Assembly (NCBI GenBank): GCA_004154925.1 | Contig: QJNS01000213.1 | Location: forward strand, 1 to 64,000 | DNA: 64,000 nt | Direction: 5' to 3' | From: Monosporascus cannonballus | Taxonomy: Eukaryota; Ascomycota; Sordariomycetes; Xylariales | Shown here: positions 34,655-48,386 of the stretch, in pieces | Position numbering within the stretch: the first letter of the stretch is position 1 | How the letters are laid out: each line of letters begins with the position of its first letter | The notes under the pieces: generated by a model | What the model saw: only the letters and a program-made list of their open reading frames with translations | The model's database searches: none | What the model was told of the DNA's origin: nothing | Translations under genes and position numbers: made by a program

Positions 34655-37149
34655 TATATTTTATTTTAAAATATCCGATTAATCGTAAACGTTTTAATAC
34701 AAAATAAATATACTTAAAAGGCCGACGATGATACTCTTTTAAAAAATAATAAATAATAAATAATAAATAAAATATTTTTTATATTATAATTTTTATTATA
34801 TTATAAATTATTTAAAACCGTTATATATTTTTTTTACCTTAATAATATTTTATACGAAATAATAAATATTTTAATAAGTAATTATAAGATTTTTATATAT
34901 TTTGTTCGAAAAAAGCCTTTTTATTTTATAAAACATTATTTATTACTGCGTTGTTTTTAGATATACTAAACTACTTTTTATTTTCTAATTCTTTTCTACT
35001 TTTATATTGATTTTTTTCGTCTTTTTTAAAGTTATCTTTATTTTATTACGGCTTCAATATTTATATCAGAAAAACGCTATGAATTTTGTTATATAGAAAT
35101 AAGAATTATATTTCGTACATTAATTTTAAATTTATAATTTTTGTAATTTAAAAAGGTTTAATATATTTATCGGGAATCGTTTTGCTAAATGTTGGCTAAT
35201 TAATATACTTAATAGAAATATTTTCCTAGCGCTTTTTTTCGAAACTTTTTATTGTAACCTTATATATATATAATTTAAATTTTATAAAATTATTTTTATA
35301 ACGTTTTCTATTTTTCTTATATCGCTGTAATTGTTTGTTAAATTATTTTAATATATATAAAATTTTTAAATTCTTTTGTCGTAAAAATATTTTTTAGAAT
35401 TCGTAAAGTATACTGAGAAAACTTTTCGACTAATATTATATTAATCATTAAATAATAATTATAATTATATATAAATTCTATTATTAAAAATACAATACTT
35501 AATCTATTTAATTTAAATCGCAAAATAGTTATATATAATATTTTAAAAATTGGGTTTTATACGTCGTCTATTTATATATTTATATTTAAAAAATATATTT
35601 AATTTCCGGTTAATAGAAATAACTTATAAACGGTTTTCAAAATTTGTTGATAAATAAAAAATTACAGTTAAAAACTATATTATTCAAAATACCGCATTAA
35701 TTAAAAATATAATAAAATAATATTTCGGCAAAATTATTAACGATTAATTTCGTTATCGTTACAATATAATAAATATCTTTTGTTATTTTATTTATTAAAA
35801 CCCAAATAATATTATGACTTTTTTATTTCGCTGCCTTATAAAAAACAGCAAACCCGTAATAAAGTTTATATTAATTCTTTTGGAAATAGACGATTAGAAA
35901 TCGTTAACGAAATAAACTTCTCGTAAAATCGATATAATACCGTTTTAAATACTTAATATTTAGGACAATCTTTTAAATAATTCTTAATATTTCGTTTTTA
36001 TGCCTTTCAAAATTAATTTCATATTAACCGTTTATATATTTTCATAATGTTAAAATAACCTGCTATAACAAAATCATTATATTAGCTAATAAATTTATTT
36101 TTCTACTATAATTTAATAAAAATAATTATTAAAAACTTTTCCAGCAGTAATATCGTTTCGATAACGTTATTAACGTTTCGTTATCGTAAAACGAACAATT
36201 TATAACTTACAGTCTTAATAAGTATATATTTTACCCTGTTAAATACGCTTCTAGCCGCCTTATTTTCGTATATATATATATATTTATTTTTAACGAAATA
36301 TTTACAACTTTATTAATAAGGCGACAAATTTTTATAAGTCTTACATTCACCTAAAGTATTTTTTATTTTTAGTATTATTTTTATTATTTTGATATTATTC
36401 TTCTTTTAAATTCTTTCTTTCTCGCTATTTCGTAATATAATAAGCCTTTTTAATGAGCTATTAATTAGATTATTGTTTTTAGCCGGAACGTGATAATAAA
36501 AGTTATCGTAACGAAATAATCTAATTATTTCAATTATTTTACGTTAAACTGTTATTTTAATTTTAAATACTTCAAATTAAAATTATTTATAAAAACTTTT
36601 AAAAAGTTACGCATAATTAGTTAAATAATGCCATTTTTTAAAGGCGTTTACGATAATTAACAATTTGCCATTTTTAGTAACGTAACAAGTTTCCTTCGAT
36701 ATTATTTTCCGAGATATAAATAGTATTTAGTACTAATAGGTTTTATAAAGTTGGAAGATACTTACTTTAATAACTTTCTCGGATCTATTTATTTTAATAT
36801 AAATAAATAACGATAAATTAAAATACTAAAATATTGTTTCTGATATAAAAACTATTTAAAACATTTTAAACGTTATTTTTTTACGAAAAAGTAGCTGTAT
36901 AAAGCCCTTAATTTCTTTTCGGAAAATTGATCCGTTAACGGTATAAATATTTTTGTATAATTTTTAATACATTTTAAATAAAATCTTATAAAACTTAAAA
37001 AACCTTAAATATTATAATCGCTTTCCAGTAATTATTAGGTTTTAGTAGTTTTGATATAATCTTTTTCTAATTTATTATTATTTAGTAAGATTTAAAATGT
37101 AAAAAAGTAAAAATTTATATAATCTCTACTTATTCATATGCGTATAAAG

Positions 37150-37620
37150 TTTTTATTTACCTAATTTTTCAAATATTTTATAAATATATTATTTGCACTT
37201 CACTGGGTTTATATCATATATTAATATATCGTCGAAACAAATTACGTAATAATTATTTACTAAATTTGTTAACGTTTGGTTAATATATATTTAAAACGAA
37301 ATTAAGGCGTCAAAAATCCTAAAAAATATTTTTAAATACTCGTCATAACTATATTTCTTTTTAAAATCGATTTCTTTTATTTATCACCCTTTTTAATACA
37401 TATTTAACGATACGTCTTTTCTAAATTTAATTTCGTATATGCGTCAGCAATTATTAGACGATTCAGGATTTTTTGTATTAAAAATAAAAGTATACGGCTT
37501 TTACGAATTATTCGATTAAGGTCTTTATACTCGATACAAAGATATAATATACTTTCTTTTTTTACATCAAATAAATTAATGGTTCTTATTAAGCTATTAT
37601 TACGCTTAATTTATTCTGTC
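37150..37620 (-). pseudogene. Reverse transcriptase of family D (degraded)
   Basis: Ordered minus-strand residues match the gypsy RT palm: the tyrosine-leucine-asparagine block, then the KLNLEK-YR block, then a FRFKYI-like segment and a disrupted YLDD. Frame broken repeatedly by AT-rich stops. Confidence 0.6.
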
Positions 37621-38304
37621 TTTTTTACTTTTCTTAATAACCTTTTAAAAATTTTAAGTTGTTTTAAAAAAAATAAATAAAAAGGGCTTTTATAAAGGTT
37701 TTTTTCCTTCGAATAAATTTATGGCATGTTCGTATAATAAATATTCCGGTAATTTAATAACTACTTTTTTTAAAAAGTATATCGACATAATTATAATAAT
37801 ACTTTCTTTTGTATTTTTTATATTTTGTCAGCATAAATCTCTTATTATTTTAATTTAGCAATACGGATACGATAATTATTACGACTATAATAAACGTATT
37901 AATTTACAAGTTTTTTATTAAATTAAATAAGTTTAATATACTTAAGTTCGCATTAATATTTCTTCTTAAATAATAATTAATTAATAACGGGATTTATTTT
38001 CTGAAATTTTCAAAATCCTAATATAATATCCCGTTTTCGTTACGATAAAAAAGGATATCTGTTAAATTTCGTAATATTAAACAAATCTATAATTCAAATT
38101 TATAACGTAATATATTCGTATATTGTTAAAAACCTATTTAAATAAAATTTTAACTTTAATTTAAGTTTTAAAAGAAATAATAAACCGTTTTTAAAAGGTT
38201 TTATAATATATTATATTATAATTTACTTTTAAATCTATTTAGTTGTAAAACGTAATTCATCTTTTTTTTATATATTTCTAACAATAAAATATACATAACA
38301 AAAA

Positions 38305-38781
38305 TGTTACGGCACGAGAATAAGGGCGTAGCCATCATACCACTAAAAGTAGAACGCTGTTAGCTCGAACACTGATCGTTTTGTTCTGCCTTATATATCT
38401 ACAAGATATCACTTAGTACTGTGATAGTAAGTTGTGCTTCGAATTGTATTGTCCCGATATAATTAATTGAAAATTAAGGGCCCTTTATTAAAAATCGCTT
38501 AACCGGTTAATAATTTTCGAATTATGCGTTAATTTAAGCTTTGTGCTTAAGGTAATTACGTTAATTCAAAGTCCGTCCCGTACGCACCCCTTACATACGA
38601 GGTAGATTAGCTGCTCAATTTAGAAATCGAACGTATAACCTATGAAGGAGCTGACAAATTATTACGGCACGAGAATAAGGGCGTAGCCATCATACCACTA
38701 AAAGTGGAACGTTATCAGCTCGAGCACTGACCGTCTTGTTCTGCTCTATATATCTATGAGGTGTCACTTAGTACTATAATA
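38305..38781. mobile_element. TRIM-like element, copy 2 (477 bp)
   Basis: Same architecture as copy 1: 122-bp direct repeats at 38305-38426 and 38660-38781 around a 233-bp interior that aligns with that of copy 1. The left repeat starts with an intact TGTTACGGCACGAG; the right starts TATTACGG. Flanks AAAAA and GAAAA differ at one base. Inserted in decayed family D. More C-to-T and G-to-A changes than copy 1. Confidence 0.8.
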
Positions 38782-40083
38782 GAAAAACTTTTTCCTTATA
38801 AGCGAAAATTTTATATAAAGTTTATATTCATATTTATCGAAAGTTTCTTCTGGTAATTGGTTTAAAAATAACCCTTTTCGTTATAATTAACATTCGTTAT
38901 TTCGAGGTAACGGCTAAGTATATAATCTTTTTTGATATAATAATTGTATATATATTTCTGAAATATTTTTATTATATTTTAGATTTTTCGAATATATTCG
39001 AATTTACGATAACTTATTTTCTTATAATTAAAATAGAATCTTTATATTATTTTTAAAAACCATTTAAGAAATATAATTATATCCATTATTTAACTCGAAG
39101 TTTATAATAATTATAAGTTTTAAAATAATTACTAGATTTTAAAAGTATATCAATTTATTTACGATATAATAAAGGCTTTTAAAACAAAGATACGAAATAA
39201 TTATTTTATATTTTAAATTTTACATATTTATTAAAACGTAATAAAAACGTATTTATATCGTTAATAAAAAATATTAACCGATTTATTCAACCTTTAATAT
39301 ATCTTATTAAACGTTATATTAATAAGTAAGAATCGTTATAACGTATTTTCGAAAATATTTTTAAAAATTACATTTAAATTACATTAATTTATAAAATAAT
39401 AAAAGCGAAAGTTTTGTATTTGAATTTTCGTAACCATTTTATTTTCCTATAAGGTTTAATAAATATTAATAAATATATTTAATAGAATCTATAGTAATAC
39501 GTAATTTATTTCGTAAAATCGTAACATAAAATTGTAATCTTCTAAAATAATATTTAATTAAGTCGTAAAATTTATATGATCTAGATAAATCTAACCCTAA
39601 AACTTTGAGTTAAATAAGGTTTCAAACCATCTTTTTGTAGATTTTACCAAGTTTTATTTCGTTCGTAGATAAATAACGTAAATCTTTCGATATTTAAACT
39701 TATTAAAAATATATTATTAAATACTATAAAACCTGTCTCCGAAAAAGTATATAAAAGTTTGTTACATTGTCGTCGAAAACGCATAACGCAATATTTAATT
39801 ATTAAATCTCAGAATTTAACTGTAAACGTCGTTATTTCTTTATAAAGATCTTTTATAAGTATTATTATTTCTTTTTTAAATAATCGTTTTTATAATTTAA
39901 TATCCGAGATTTAGTTTCGTACTTACTAAGCGTTAGCCCTAACTCAAATTAGATAAACTTAGATTTTAAAATTTAAATAAGTTTAATAATTGGAATATTC
40001 GATTTATTATTGTATGAGGTTATAATTATATCGTTTGCTTTTTACGGTTTAATAGAAATAACAAAATCTTAATCTCTTAAATA

Positions 40084-40276
40084 TTTTAAGATTAAAATAA
40101 AAGGAATAATACGGATATACTAAGGACCAGGTTCAAATTTGTCGTTTTTCTCCAAAAAGGAAATAAGTAGCTACTTATAAAGCAATTACCCCGCAGCAAC
40201 CTCATACCTATTGCGTAGAAATGACATATAGAATGCTTAGCGTCTTCTTAGTACTGCGAACACTCTCTTAGCCTTC
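40084..40276. repeat. Dispersed ~192-bp repeat, copy 2
   Basis: Second copy of the repeat at 32331-32522, same orientation, somewhat better preserved in its right half. It sits directly left of a truncated family-B fragment. Ends approximate. Confidence 0.65.
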
Positions 40277-40683
40277 GACAATTATATCAATATATACAAT
40301 ATCGGAATAGAAATTTTATTATTGAAATAAAAATAAACATAAATATAAATATAAAGAAATATAATAAACGCCCTATTATATAAAGACAATAAAATATAAC
40401 GTTTTATAATTATTGTTATAATTGCGAAATTTAAGGAATAAAATACCGAATTATAATAAAATATTAAGAAATTAAGAAATTAATACCTTAAAATTATAAG
40501 AAGTTACAAAATTAATGTTTTAAAATTTTAAAAAATTATATAAAATATTTTTCTGATATTATAAATATAAGTAATGTTTTTTTTTAAAAAAGATTAGTAT
40601 AAAACTGCCGAAATATAACGAATACTGTATCACTTAAAAAAGATTTCAAAAATAAATATTAAAGAAATACGATCTATAACGAT
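40277..40683 (+). mobile_element. Family-B pol fragment cut by the next copy's LTR
   Basis: Aligns with the stretch just before the reverse transcriptase in family B (compare 46900-47130), including a readable AAACTGCCGAAATATAACGA-type segment, and stops where an LTR-like sequence begins near 40684. First recognisable rung of the family-B insertion ladder. Confidence 0.55.
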
Positions 40684-43600
40684 TATATCCCGTTCTAACA
40701 AGCTACGGCCTTTAGAAACGGTCGCAATAGAAATAGCCAAGAAGACCAAGTAGGTCAAGTTAGATAACGAATTACCAACTTACTAGTAGAAAATTAATAA
40801 ACCGGATTAAAATATATATATTCGTTATTTTTACGATTTATACAATAATAATTTATAATAAAATCTGATGATTAACAATATTTTTATATTTACGAAATGT
40901 GATTATTATATTTATTACTTAAAATGGTGCGATATTTTTGTTGATATAAATTTTTACGATTTAAATTTAATAAATAATTATATGTTTAATTGTTATATAT
41001 TATGAATGTTTAGTTTATAATATTATTAATATTTAAATAATAATCTGAATAATATATTGATTAACTAACAATTAATTTACGAAATTGTGTACAAAATTAT
41101 AGAAGTATATAGTAGAAAACACTATTTTTATTTAATTACAAAAACGCTCTTTATTTATTAAAGTGTTTAAATATATATCTTTTTTATTTTTTTAAAGAAT
41201 ATTAACTGTATATACTTACTTTACATAATTTCTAAAAAATCTAAAACCAAAAATCAAAATCTAAATTTAAAATGTCTTTTTAAATTTAGCTAAATTATAT
41301 AATAACTGTTATTACAAATTGAGGTTTTTAAAACATTTCAATTAAATTATTTAGTAATATATTTATGGAGTTGTAACTACTCTTAATACAATATTTAAAA
41401 GATTTTAGATATTTTTAATTCGGTTTCTTATATTTATTTTTCTAAAGAAATTTATACCATAATTACCGATTCTAAATATAATTATATAACTTAAATTTAT
41501 TTTAAAAACATATAACCTTGTTAAGTAAAAAGTAAAACCTTGAAATAATATGCGTATTTAATAATTAGAAATAATTCCAAATAATTGAAATAAATATTAT
41601 TAAATGTTTTTTGTTACGGCCTGGTCACCCGTAAGAGCTCCAGTATATATGCAGCTGTAAGAACCAGGGTGATTGCCACAATTGCGATCATTCCACCGAT
41701 CTTTTGCCCTGGTGGCGTGATGGTATGGTGCAGCCATAACATTTTTGAAATAAAAAATAAAAAATAAAAGGTGAAATGCAAATTTAGGAATTGCGTTAAA
41801 AAGTTAGTATTTCTCTACCGTAATATATTTATTTAAATAATTTCTACATTTGATTAAAAATAACATGTTTTAATAATTAAATGCTTCGAGATTTTAAAAT
41901 TAATTAATCTGCATTTCTCTGCGATCATATTTTTAAAATAATTAAAATCGACGAGAAATAATATATTTAAGGTATAAAAAATATTAAACTTAAATATGTC
42001 AATAAAATTCGAAATATAATTAATATTGATATTTGTCGATATAATAATATTTTTTATAATATTAAAATTTATAAAATTTATGCATATTTATAAACTAAAT
42101 TCAAATTCAGTTAAATATTTTCATTATTAAGAAATAAGACATAAAATTTATAAACACTACATATTTAAAAAACTATAATTAAATACTTAAATACCTATGT
42201 TGAAACATATTTTAAAAATAATAAAAAAGTGTTATTCAAATTATGAATATAAATTGAATATAATATAATTAGTAGTTATTACACTAAAACATTCGACGCC
42301 CAATACCAGAAACCAAGAGGTTAATTTATAAAACGTGAAAAAATCGTAATGCGTGTTAAAAACTAAGTAAAAAAATATTAAAAATAGATAAAACAATAAT
42401 TTGTTTTAGTATTCTTAATAAATATACTAGATGATATACTGTATATTATAAATGACGAAAGTATTTAGTATATAGCGAATAGAAAATATATTTATTAATC
42501 TATGATATGTATATATAAGAAAACTTTCGATTTTTTAATTACATCGAAAATAGCGAAGTAAATAAACGATAATATTAATAAATAACTAGTTTCATCAAAT
42601 CAGTTAAAATAATAATCCTAAAAGACTGTTTTACTTTTACGATTAATATAATTATTAATTTGCAAAACTATTAATAACTATATCGTAAACAAAATTATTA
42701 AAAAGACATTCGACATTTTCTCGAGACATTTTGCTAGAAGAATAAGAGATTATAAAAAGTATAATATAATATTAAACAATATATAACAAAATAATTAACT
42801 TAATAAAATAAAGAATTACAAATAAGTTAAAAACCCTTATATAATTTAATTAATGAATAGGTTGACAAAAACGATAAATATAATGATTTAATATATTATA
42901 CGAAAAATTACAAACGAAATTTGACAAATTCGACATACAATTTTAAAAGAATTACTTATAAAAAGCTTCTAAAATGGTAATCCTTAAAAGAATAAGAAAT
43001 AACGTTCAAAAAAGTTAAACGCGATAATTCATATTACTAATAACGGTTTTAAGTTAAATATATAAATTAAAATATATTAATAGATCGTGACAATGCATTT
43101 TTAAGCGCAAATTATATTAAAATGGGCATTATTATTTGATTTAACTTATTTTGAAAATGCAAATTAAAATTCTATAGAATTCCGAATACTGAAAATGAGA
43201 ACTTTGCTTAGGATAACGAAAGACATTTAATGCGTAATTAATTATTTCGAAATTTTATATAAGGATAATATTAAATAACTAATTTGAATATTGTTTTATT
43301 TGAAAATTATGATATAATTTGAAGATTTTTATTGATATACCAGTACGAAATTTTAATTAACTAAGAGATTGATTTAGTAAAATTTATTTTATATCTTGTT
43401 GATAAATAAATAAAGAGATTAAAATTTGAATATTCGATCGGAAATAACAATAACTATAAATATGAAAATATTAAAATATTATATTATTAAGAATATAAAA
43501 ATATAAAAAATATAAATATTAACAATACAAAGTATAGTTATTATTACTCAAATAAAGTTAAGTAATAAAATAGCGATTTAAAACCATAGATATAAAAAAC

Positions 43601-45097
43601 GGAAGTGTGATTAATATAGTATTATAATATTATAGATATAAGTGGTTTTATGAAAAGAAAACGGAAATTTAAAATTATTGAAATTTAACGAATAAAATTA
43701 TAAAATAATGTTTAAAAAGGCTTTTGTACAAAGTTTTGCCTTATTTATAACTTCAATAAAAATAAACTACGTATTTTCAGAAAATATTTAAAAATCGATT
43801 ATAAAAAAGATAAATTCGACCTTTGAAATTATTTACGAGGTACTTTACATTTTTCGTATTTTAAAAAATAGCTAAATACAATTTATAATAAATTATTATT
43901 AATTCAACAAGATTATTATTTACAGCAACATATTACTACATTTAATTTTTAACATAACTAATTATGTTTATGAAATTATATAGTTTATAGCGTTTATTAT
44001 TAAAAATAAAAATAATTTTATTTAAAATTTACAAATATAGATAAAAGAATAACATTTAGAATAAAATAGAAAATGTTTACATATTTGATTATATTAATAA
44101 GTTTTATAAAGGTATTAATAATTTTCTAACTAATAATAAATTAAGTATAATATGAATATTGTATTATGTTTATTAAGAAATATGTTAATAATATGTTTAT
44201 TTATTAGAAAATAAAAAACGTATATATAAAATATATTTGTAAGATATTTTAAGTTTTATAAAAATAAATTTAATCAAACACGTTACAATTCTAAAATGAT
44301 TAATACTAATAAATGAATAATGACATATAAGTATTTTTTAAATTTATGAATTATTACGAAAAGTTTATTAGAAATTTTAATAATATTATTATATTTTTAA
44401 TTAACTCTATTAAATTTTTGAATAAATATCGTAATCAAAAAAGGTATTGTAAAAAATTACAAATGCAATTAATAACAAGTTAATATTAATTAAATATCAT
44501 TTAATATGTTTTGTCTAATTAAAAACTGATATTTTAAACTATATATTAAAAATGATAATCCAATAACGAGATAATTAAAGCAACTTATATTTTATCGCTT
44601 TTTTATATAAAAAAAACCGAGTTTATATTTATTGTTTTACACAATAACTTTGTCATTATTATTATAACCTTTCAAAATTTGGACTATTTAATAAAATTCT
44701 TTACTGATTTAAAAATTATACAGATTATTTAATTTTTATTTGTTTTTTTACCATTAGGAAATTCACGAAACAATAATTATAATATATAAAAAGAATAACA
44801 AATTTCGATTTCGTTATTATTTATAAAAAAAGCTTAAAAGTAATAAAGCTTACATTTTTTATAAATAGAAAGATTTTAAAAGAATAATTAAAATTAATTA
44901 GATAATTTTCGATACTGTTTTAGAAACATATTTATACTTGAATCAAATTACGATAATGCGGATTATATTTCATAATATATAATAAGAAATTACAAAATGT
45001 ATAAATTATATGTTATAAAAAGATATTACATACATTTAGTATATAATATATGTAAATATTTATGTTATAACCATTTAAAAATTTATAAAACTTTAAA
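40684..45097 (+). mobile_element. Decayed gypsy family-B copy B0
   Basis: Begins with a degraded LTR (about 40684-40972) sharing the ACAAGCT...AGAAACGGTC block with the LTR at 59771. Family-B gag, protease region, RT and RNase H can be followed in order (for example 43280-43400 and 44490-44970). It breaks off at 45097 in the zinc-binding part of integrase. Strongly AT-drifted, with no open frame above 62 codons. Interrupted by a GC-balanced unit at 41612. Confidence 0.65.
41612..41741. mobile_element. Solo LTR-like unit, 130 bp
   Basis: Starts TGTTACGG and ends CAGCCATAACA (TGTTA/TAACA inverted ends), flanked by TTTTT on both sides (41607-41611, 41742-41746). About half GC in an otherwise very AT-rich context, with no sign of RIP. 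Contains a TATATA motif. Shares its terminal eight bases with the TRIM-like repeats, but the interior is different. Confidence 0.75.
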
Positions 45098-45247
45098 TAT
45101 CACGGCGCTGGACGTCTTTTGAGTTTCTAGAAGATATTCTGTTGTTGTACGAGAAAGAAAAAAGAGAGCTAACTAGCAAGCGCGCAGCGCTTGTATATAT
45201 ATAGCGAAACGGCGGCTTAAATAAGCCGCTTTGCTGGTGGCGTAACA
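45098..45247 (-). mobile_element. Solo LTR-like unit, 150 bp, at a chimeric junction
   Basis: On the minus strand it starts TGTTACGCC and ends CGTGATA (CGTGACA with one change) and carries a TATATATA box followed by a CT-rich stretch. GC-balanced. Unlike the other units its flanks do not match (TTAAA left, ATAAC right). They belong to different parts of family B: integrase on the left, gag on the right. Confidence 0.65.
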
Positions 45248-48040
45248 ATAACCGATAGTTCGAAAGACGATAAAAGAAAAAGGAACAATATATCTTACGA
45301 TTTGGTTATATTAAGTCCAAGTAGAGGAAAAAAACAAGATGCGCTTTTTATTTCTTAAAGTACTGCGCCAAGAGCTGTAAAATTGAGGATTATATATAAA
45401 AAGGATTACAACTAGATCAAATGCTTTAATTATAGCAAAATGGGATATAAGGTTTATAAATGCCGGAATTCTAAGAAACTACGATAATATAATTAAATAT
45501 CAGTGCTAAAAGAACAATTTAAAGATAATTAGAAGAATAACAGCAAGGTTATTAACATGATTTAGGCCCAGTATAAGCAAGGATTATTACAACAAAAATT
45601 TTAATACGGAATGCAAAATGTTAAGAAATTGGTCTAGAAAGCGTTAAAAAGATAACAACAAGATGCTTTTAGGAGATAGCTGAAAAAATATCAGAAGTAA
45701 ACGAAAAACGTCTGTCTTAGAATTTCTGACAGATACGATGAGACGTATGTTATGTATTGTCGACGACCGGAATACCTTGACCATAAAAAATAGAAACGAT
45801 ATATTTACAAGAGGGTTACCCATATATACCATAAAGGATTCGATTTCTCAAACCAAATAGGAAATAACAAAAATAATAAATAATAGTACCGATATCTTCG
45901 ATCTATAGCCCTAGAAGATGATATTTACCAGCTAGTAATAGCAGAGAGCTGGCTTAAAGAATAATAATGCCCGTAGAAAAACTTTTTTATCACTATGAAT
46001 AATGTAACTACTAGATAAAAAAAGAGTTAATCTAGTATACTATAAAAGACCATTACCAAAAGGCTATTAAAAATCTATATTTTTAATTAGTATTTAACAT
46101 CGATCTAAAAGAATGATAGATTTTAAAGGGAGAAATTCGACGGTTTACTTAAGAACTTTATTAGAAAAACGACGAGTTATAAAGGGCCTAATAGGATGTT
46201 ATATACTATATAGAAGAATAATTTATCCAGTGAGAAAAAATATTATAACAAAACCAGAAATTATTAATATAACTTAAAGGAACAGTATGCCGATAAGAAC
46301 GACAGATTCGAAAAAAAGTTAAAAGAAAAAGATTACCGATAAAAAAGCCGCCAGATAACGAAACCGAAAGAAGTAAGAAAAAACTCCGAAAAAAGGTTTT
46401 AAACGCGACGATCGAAGCCGTTAATAATCATATTATTCTAGATATAGGAATCGAAACGCATTGGTATACCGCAATAGTAGATTATGGAGCTTTAAACGGA
46501 AATTATATTGCATCGGATATTATTAATAAATTCAGATTATTATAGAAATATAAGTTAAAACCTTATATAACGACGAATGCTGAAAGTTACAATTTCGTTT
46601 ACGACAACAAAAAATTTTGACGCGAAATTAATTACTTCGAAACCTTAATCTAAAAACAATACTAGATAGTGAATTTCGATATCGTTTTATTTAGGAATTA
46701 CGATGTGATTTTAGGATTATTATAAATATACTGGTACGGAATTTTAATTAACGAAAGAACTCGCTAGATAAGGTTCGCCTTATATCCCGTTAATAGACAA
46801 AAAAAGAAAAAATTATAATTTTTAATACTAGATCGGAGAGAGCAACGAATACAAGAATAAAAATATAACAAATACCTTAATATTAAAAAAAATAAGATAT
46901 AACAAAATAGATATTAGAGAAAAATACGACATATTGTTATTATTATCAAAGAACAGTTTAAACAACTGAAAAAAGATTTAAAATAATAGCCCTAGAAATC
47001 AAAAATTTTAATTAATATATTACTATAATATTACCGTTATAAGTCGTTTTTCAAAAAGAAATTTAATACGAAATTACTGAAATATAACGAATAATATTAC
47101 GAAATAGTTTTTAAAAAAGACTTATCGACAAAGTTTTACCCTATTTATAACCTTAATAGAAATAGGTTATACGTTTTAGGAAGTACCTAAAAAAATCGAT
47201 TATAAAAGAATAGATTTAACCTTTAGAGTTATTAATAAAATACTCTTTATTTTTAGTGTCTAAGAAAAATAGAAAGTTACGATTTATAGTCGATTACCAA
47301 TAATTAAACGATATTACTATTAAGAATTAAACGTTATTACCCTTAATTATTAGAATAAAAAACCGATTTTATAGGATTAAATAGTTGATAATATTCTATC
47401 TTAGAAATAAATATAATTTTATCAGAATTAAGAAAAAATAAGAATAAAAATGACTTTTATAACGAAATACGGATTGTTTGAATATTTAGTTATATTAATA
47501 GGATTGACGAAGATACTAATAAATTTTTAACAGATAGTGAATTTTATATTGCGAAAATACTTTGATGTTTTTTTAAGTGCTATCTCGACAATATTCTTAT
47601 TCTTTTGGGAACAGAAAAGGCATATATAGGATACGTTTATAAGATTCTTTAAGTTTGGCAGGATACGAAGCTGTTAGTTGACGTAAAAAAAGCCAGTTCT
47701 ACAAACAAAAAGTAGAAAATCTAGGATATATTATTACTTTAAAATATATTAAAATAGACCATAAAACTCGCTGTAATCACGCAATAGAAAACGCCAACTT
47801 TAATTAAAAAAATGATATATTCTTCTTGGATTGGCCAATTATTATAGGAAATGAATTGGAGATTTTAGCAAAATTGTTATATCTCTAATTAACTCTATTA
47901 AAAAAAGTTTATATAGATGTCGCAAACGGTAAAAACGTTCCAAAAAATTAAGAATGCAATTGTTAGCGAACTAATATTAATTATATACGATTTAGTACGC
48001 TCTATTATATTAAAAACTAATATTTCGAATTACGCATTAA
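45248..48040 (+). mobile_element. Gypsy family-B fragment B1', gag to RNase H
   Basis: Starts inside gag without a 5' LTR. Readable signs: a zinc knuckle near 45420-45470 (CFNYSKMGYKVYKC, with two knuckle positions altered), an aspartic protease site reading AIVDYGA (DSGA with S to Y, about 46471), an RT beginning KLRFIVDYQ (about 47275) with YLDN (D to N) at about 47581, and the start of RNase H. Ends exactly where the next copy's LTR begins at 48041. Better preserved than B0. Confidence 0.75.
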
Positions 48041-48386
48041 TGTTACAACCTAACCCAAGACCGGTCGCGGAAACGGTCGGACCCACATAAGAAGATCACG
48101 TGATTTGGATCTTTTTTGGCGTCAAGATCCAAATAAATCTATATAGAACTAACTAAATCCAATGCCATTTAAATCTGTAACGATATAAAGATTTAATAAA
48201 AATTCAAAATAATCTATAAAAATATATAGGCTTATTATTTCCATAATTTAAATAATACTAGCTTATAATAACAATTGGTTATCTAAGACATTTTTAATAT
48301 TACGAAACGTAATACGTTATTATATTTATTACTTAGTTTTTTACGATATTTCTGTTAACATAAACTCGTACGACTAAGGTTTAATA
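48041..48386 (+). repeat. 5' LTR of family-B copy B1
   Basis: 346 bp, TGTTAC... to GTTTAATA (TAACA with a C-to-T change). Followed at once by ATTGGTTAAACCCC, the probable primer-binding region. The first ~100 bp are GC-balanced, the rest AT-rich. Confidence 0.8.

Larger units (their letters stand above)
34655..40083 (-). mobile_element. Decayed Ty3/gypsy element, family D
   Basis: On the minus strand, about 37150-37620 reads as gypsy reverse transcriptase in order: an EYKDLNRI block, TKLNLEKTYR and an FVS-IY-YMI relic of the YLDD site. About 39600-39900 reads as gag (YVMRFRRQCNKLLYTFSETG). Both are full of stops. I could not find LTRs, so the limits given are simply the surrounding identified features. 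Interrupted by the second TRIM-like copy at 38305. Different in sequence from families A and B. Confidence 0.55.

Noticed and set aside
34180..38781. CRISPR-like or satellite array suggested by repeated ~122-bp units
   Set aside because: Only two repeats per locus, spaced by a conserved interior, in a fungal context; fits a TRIM instead.
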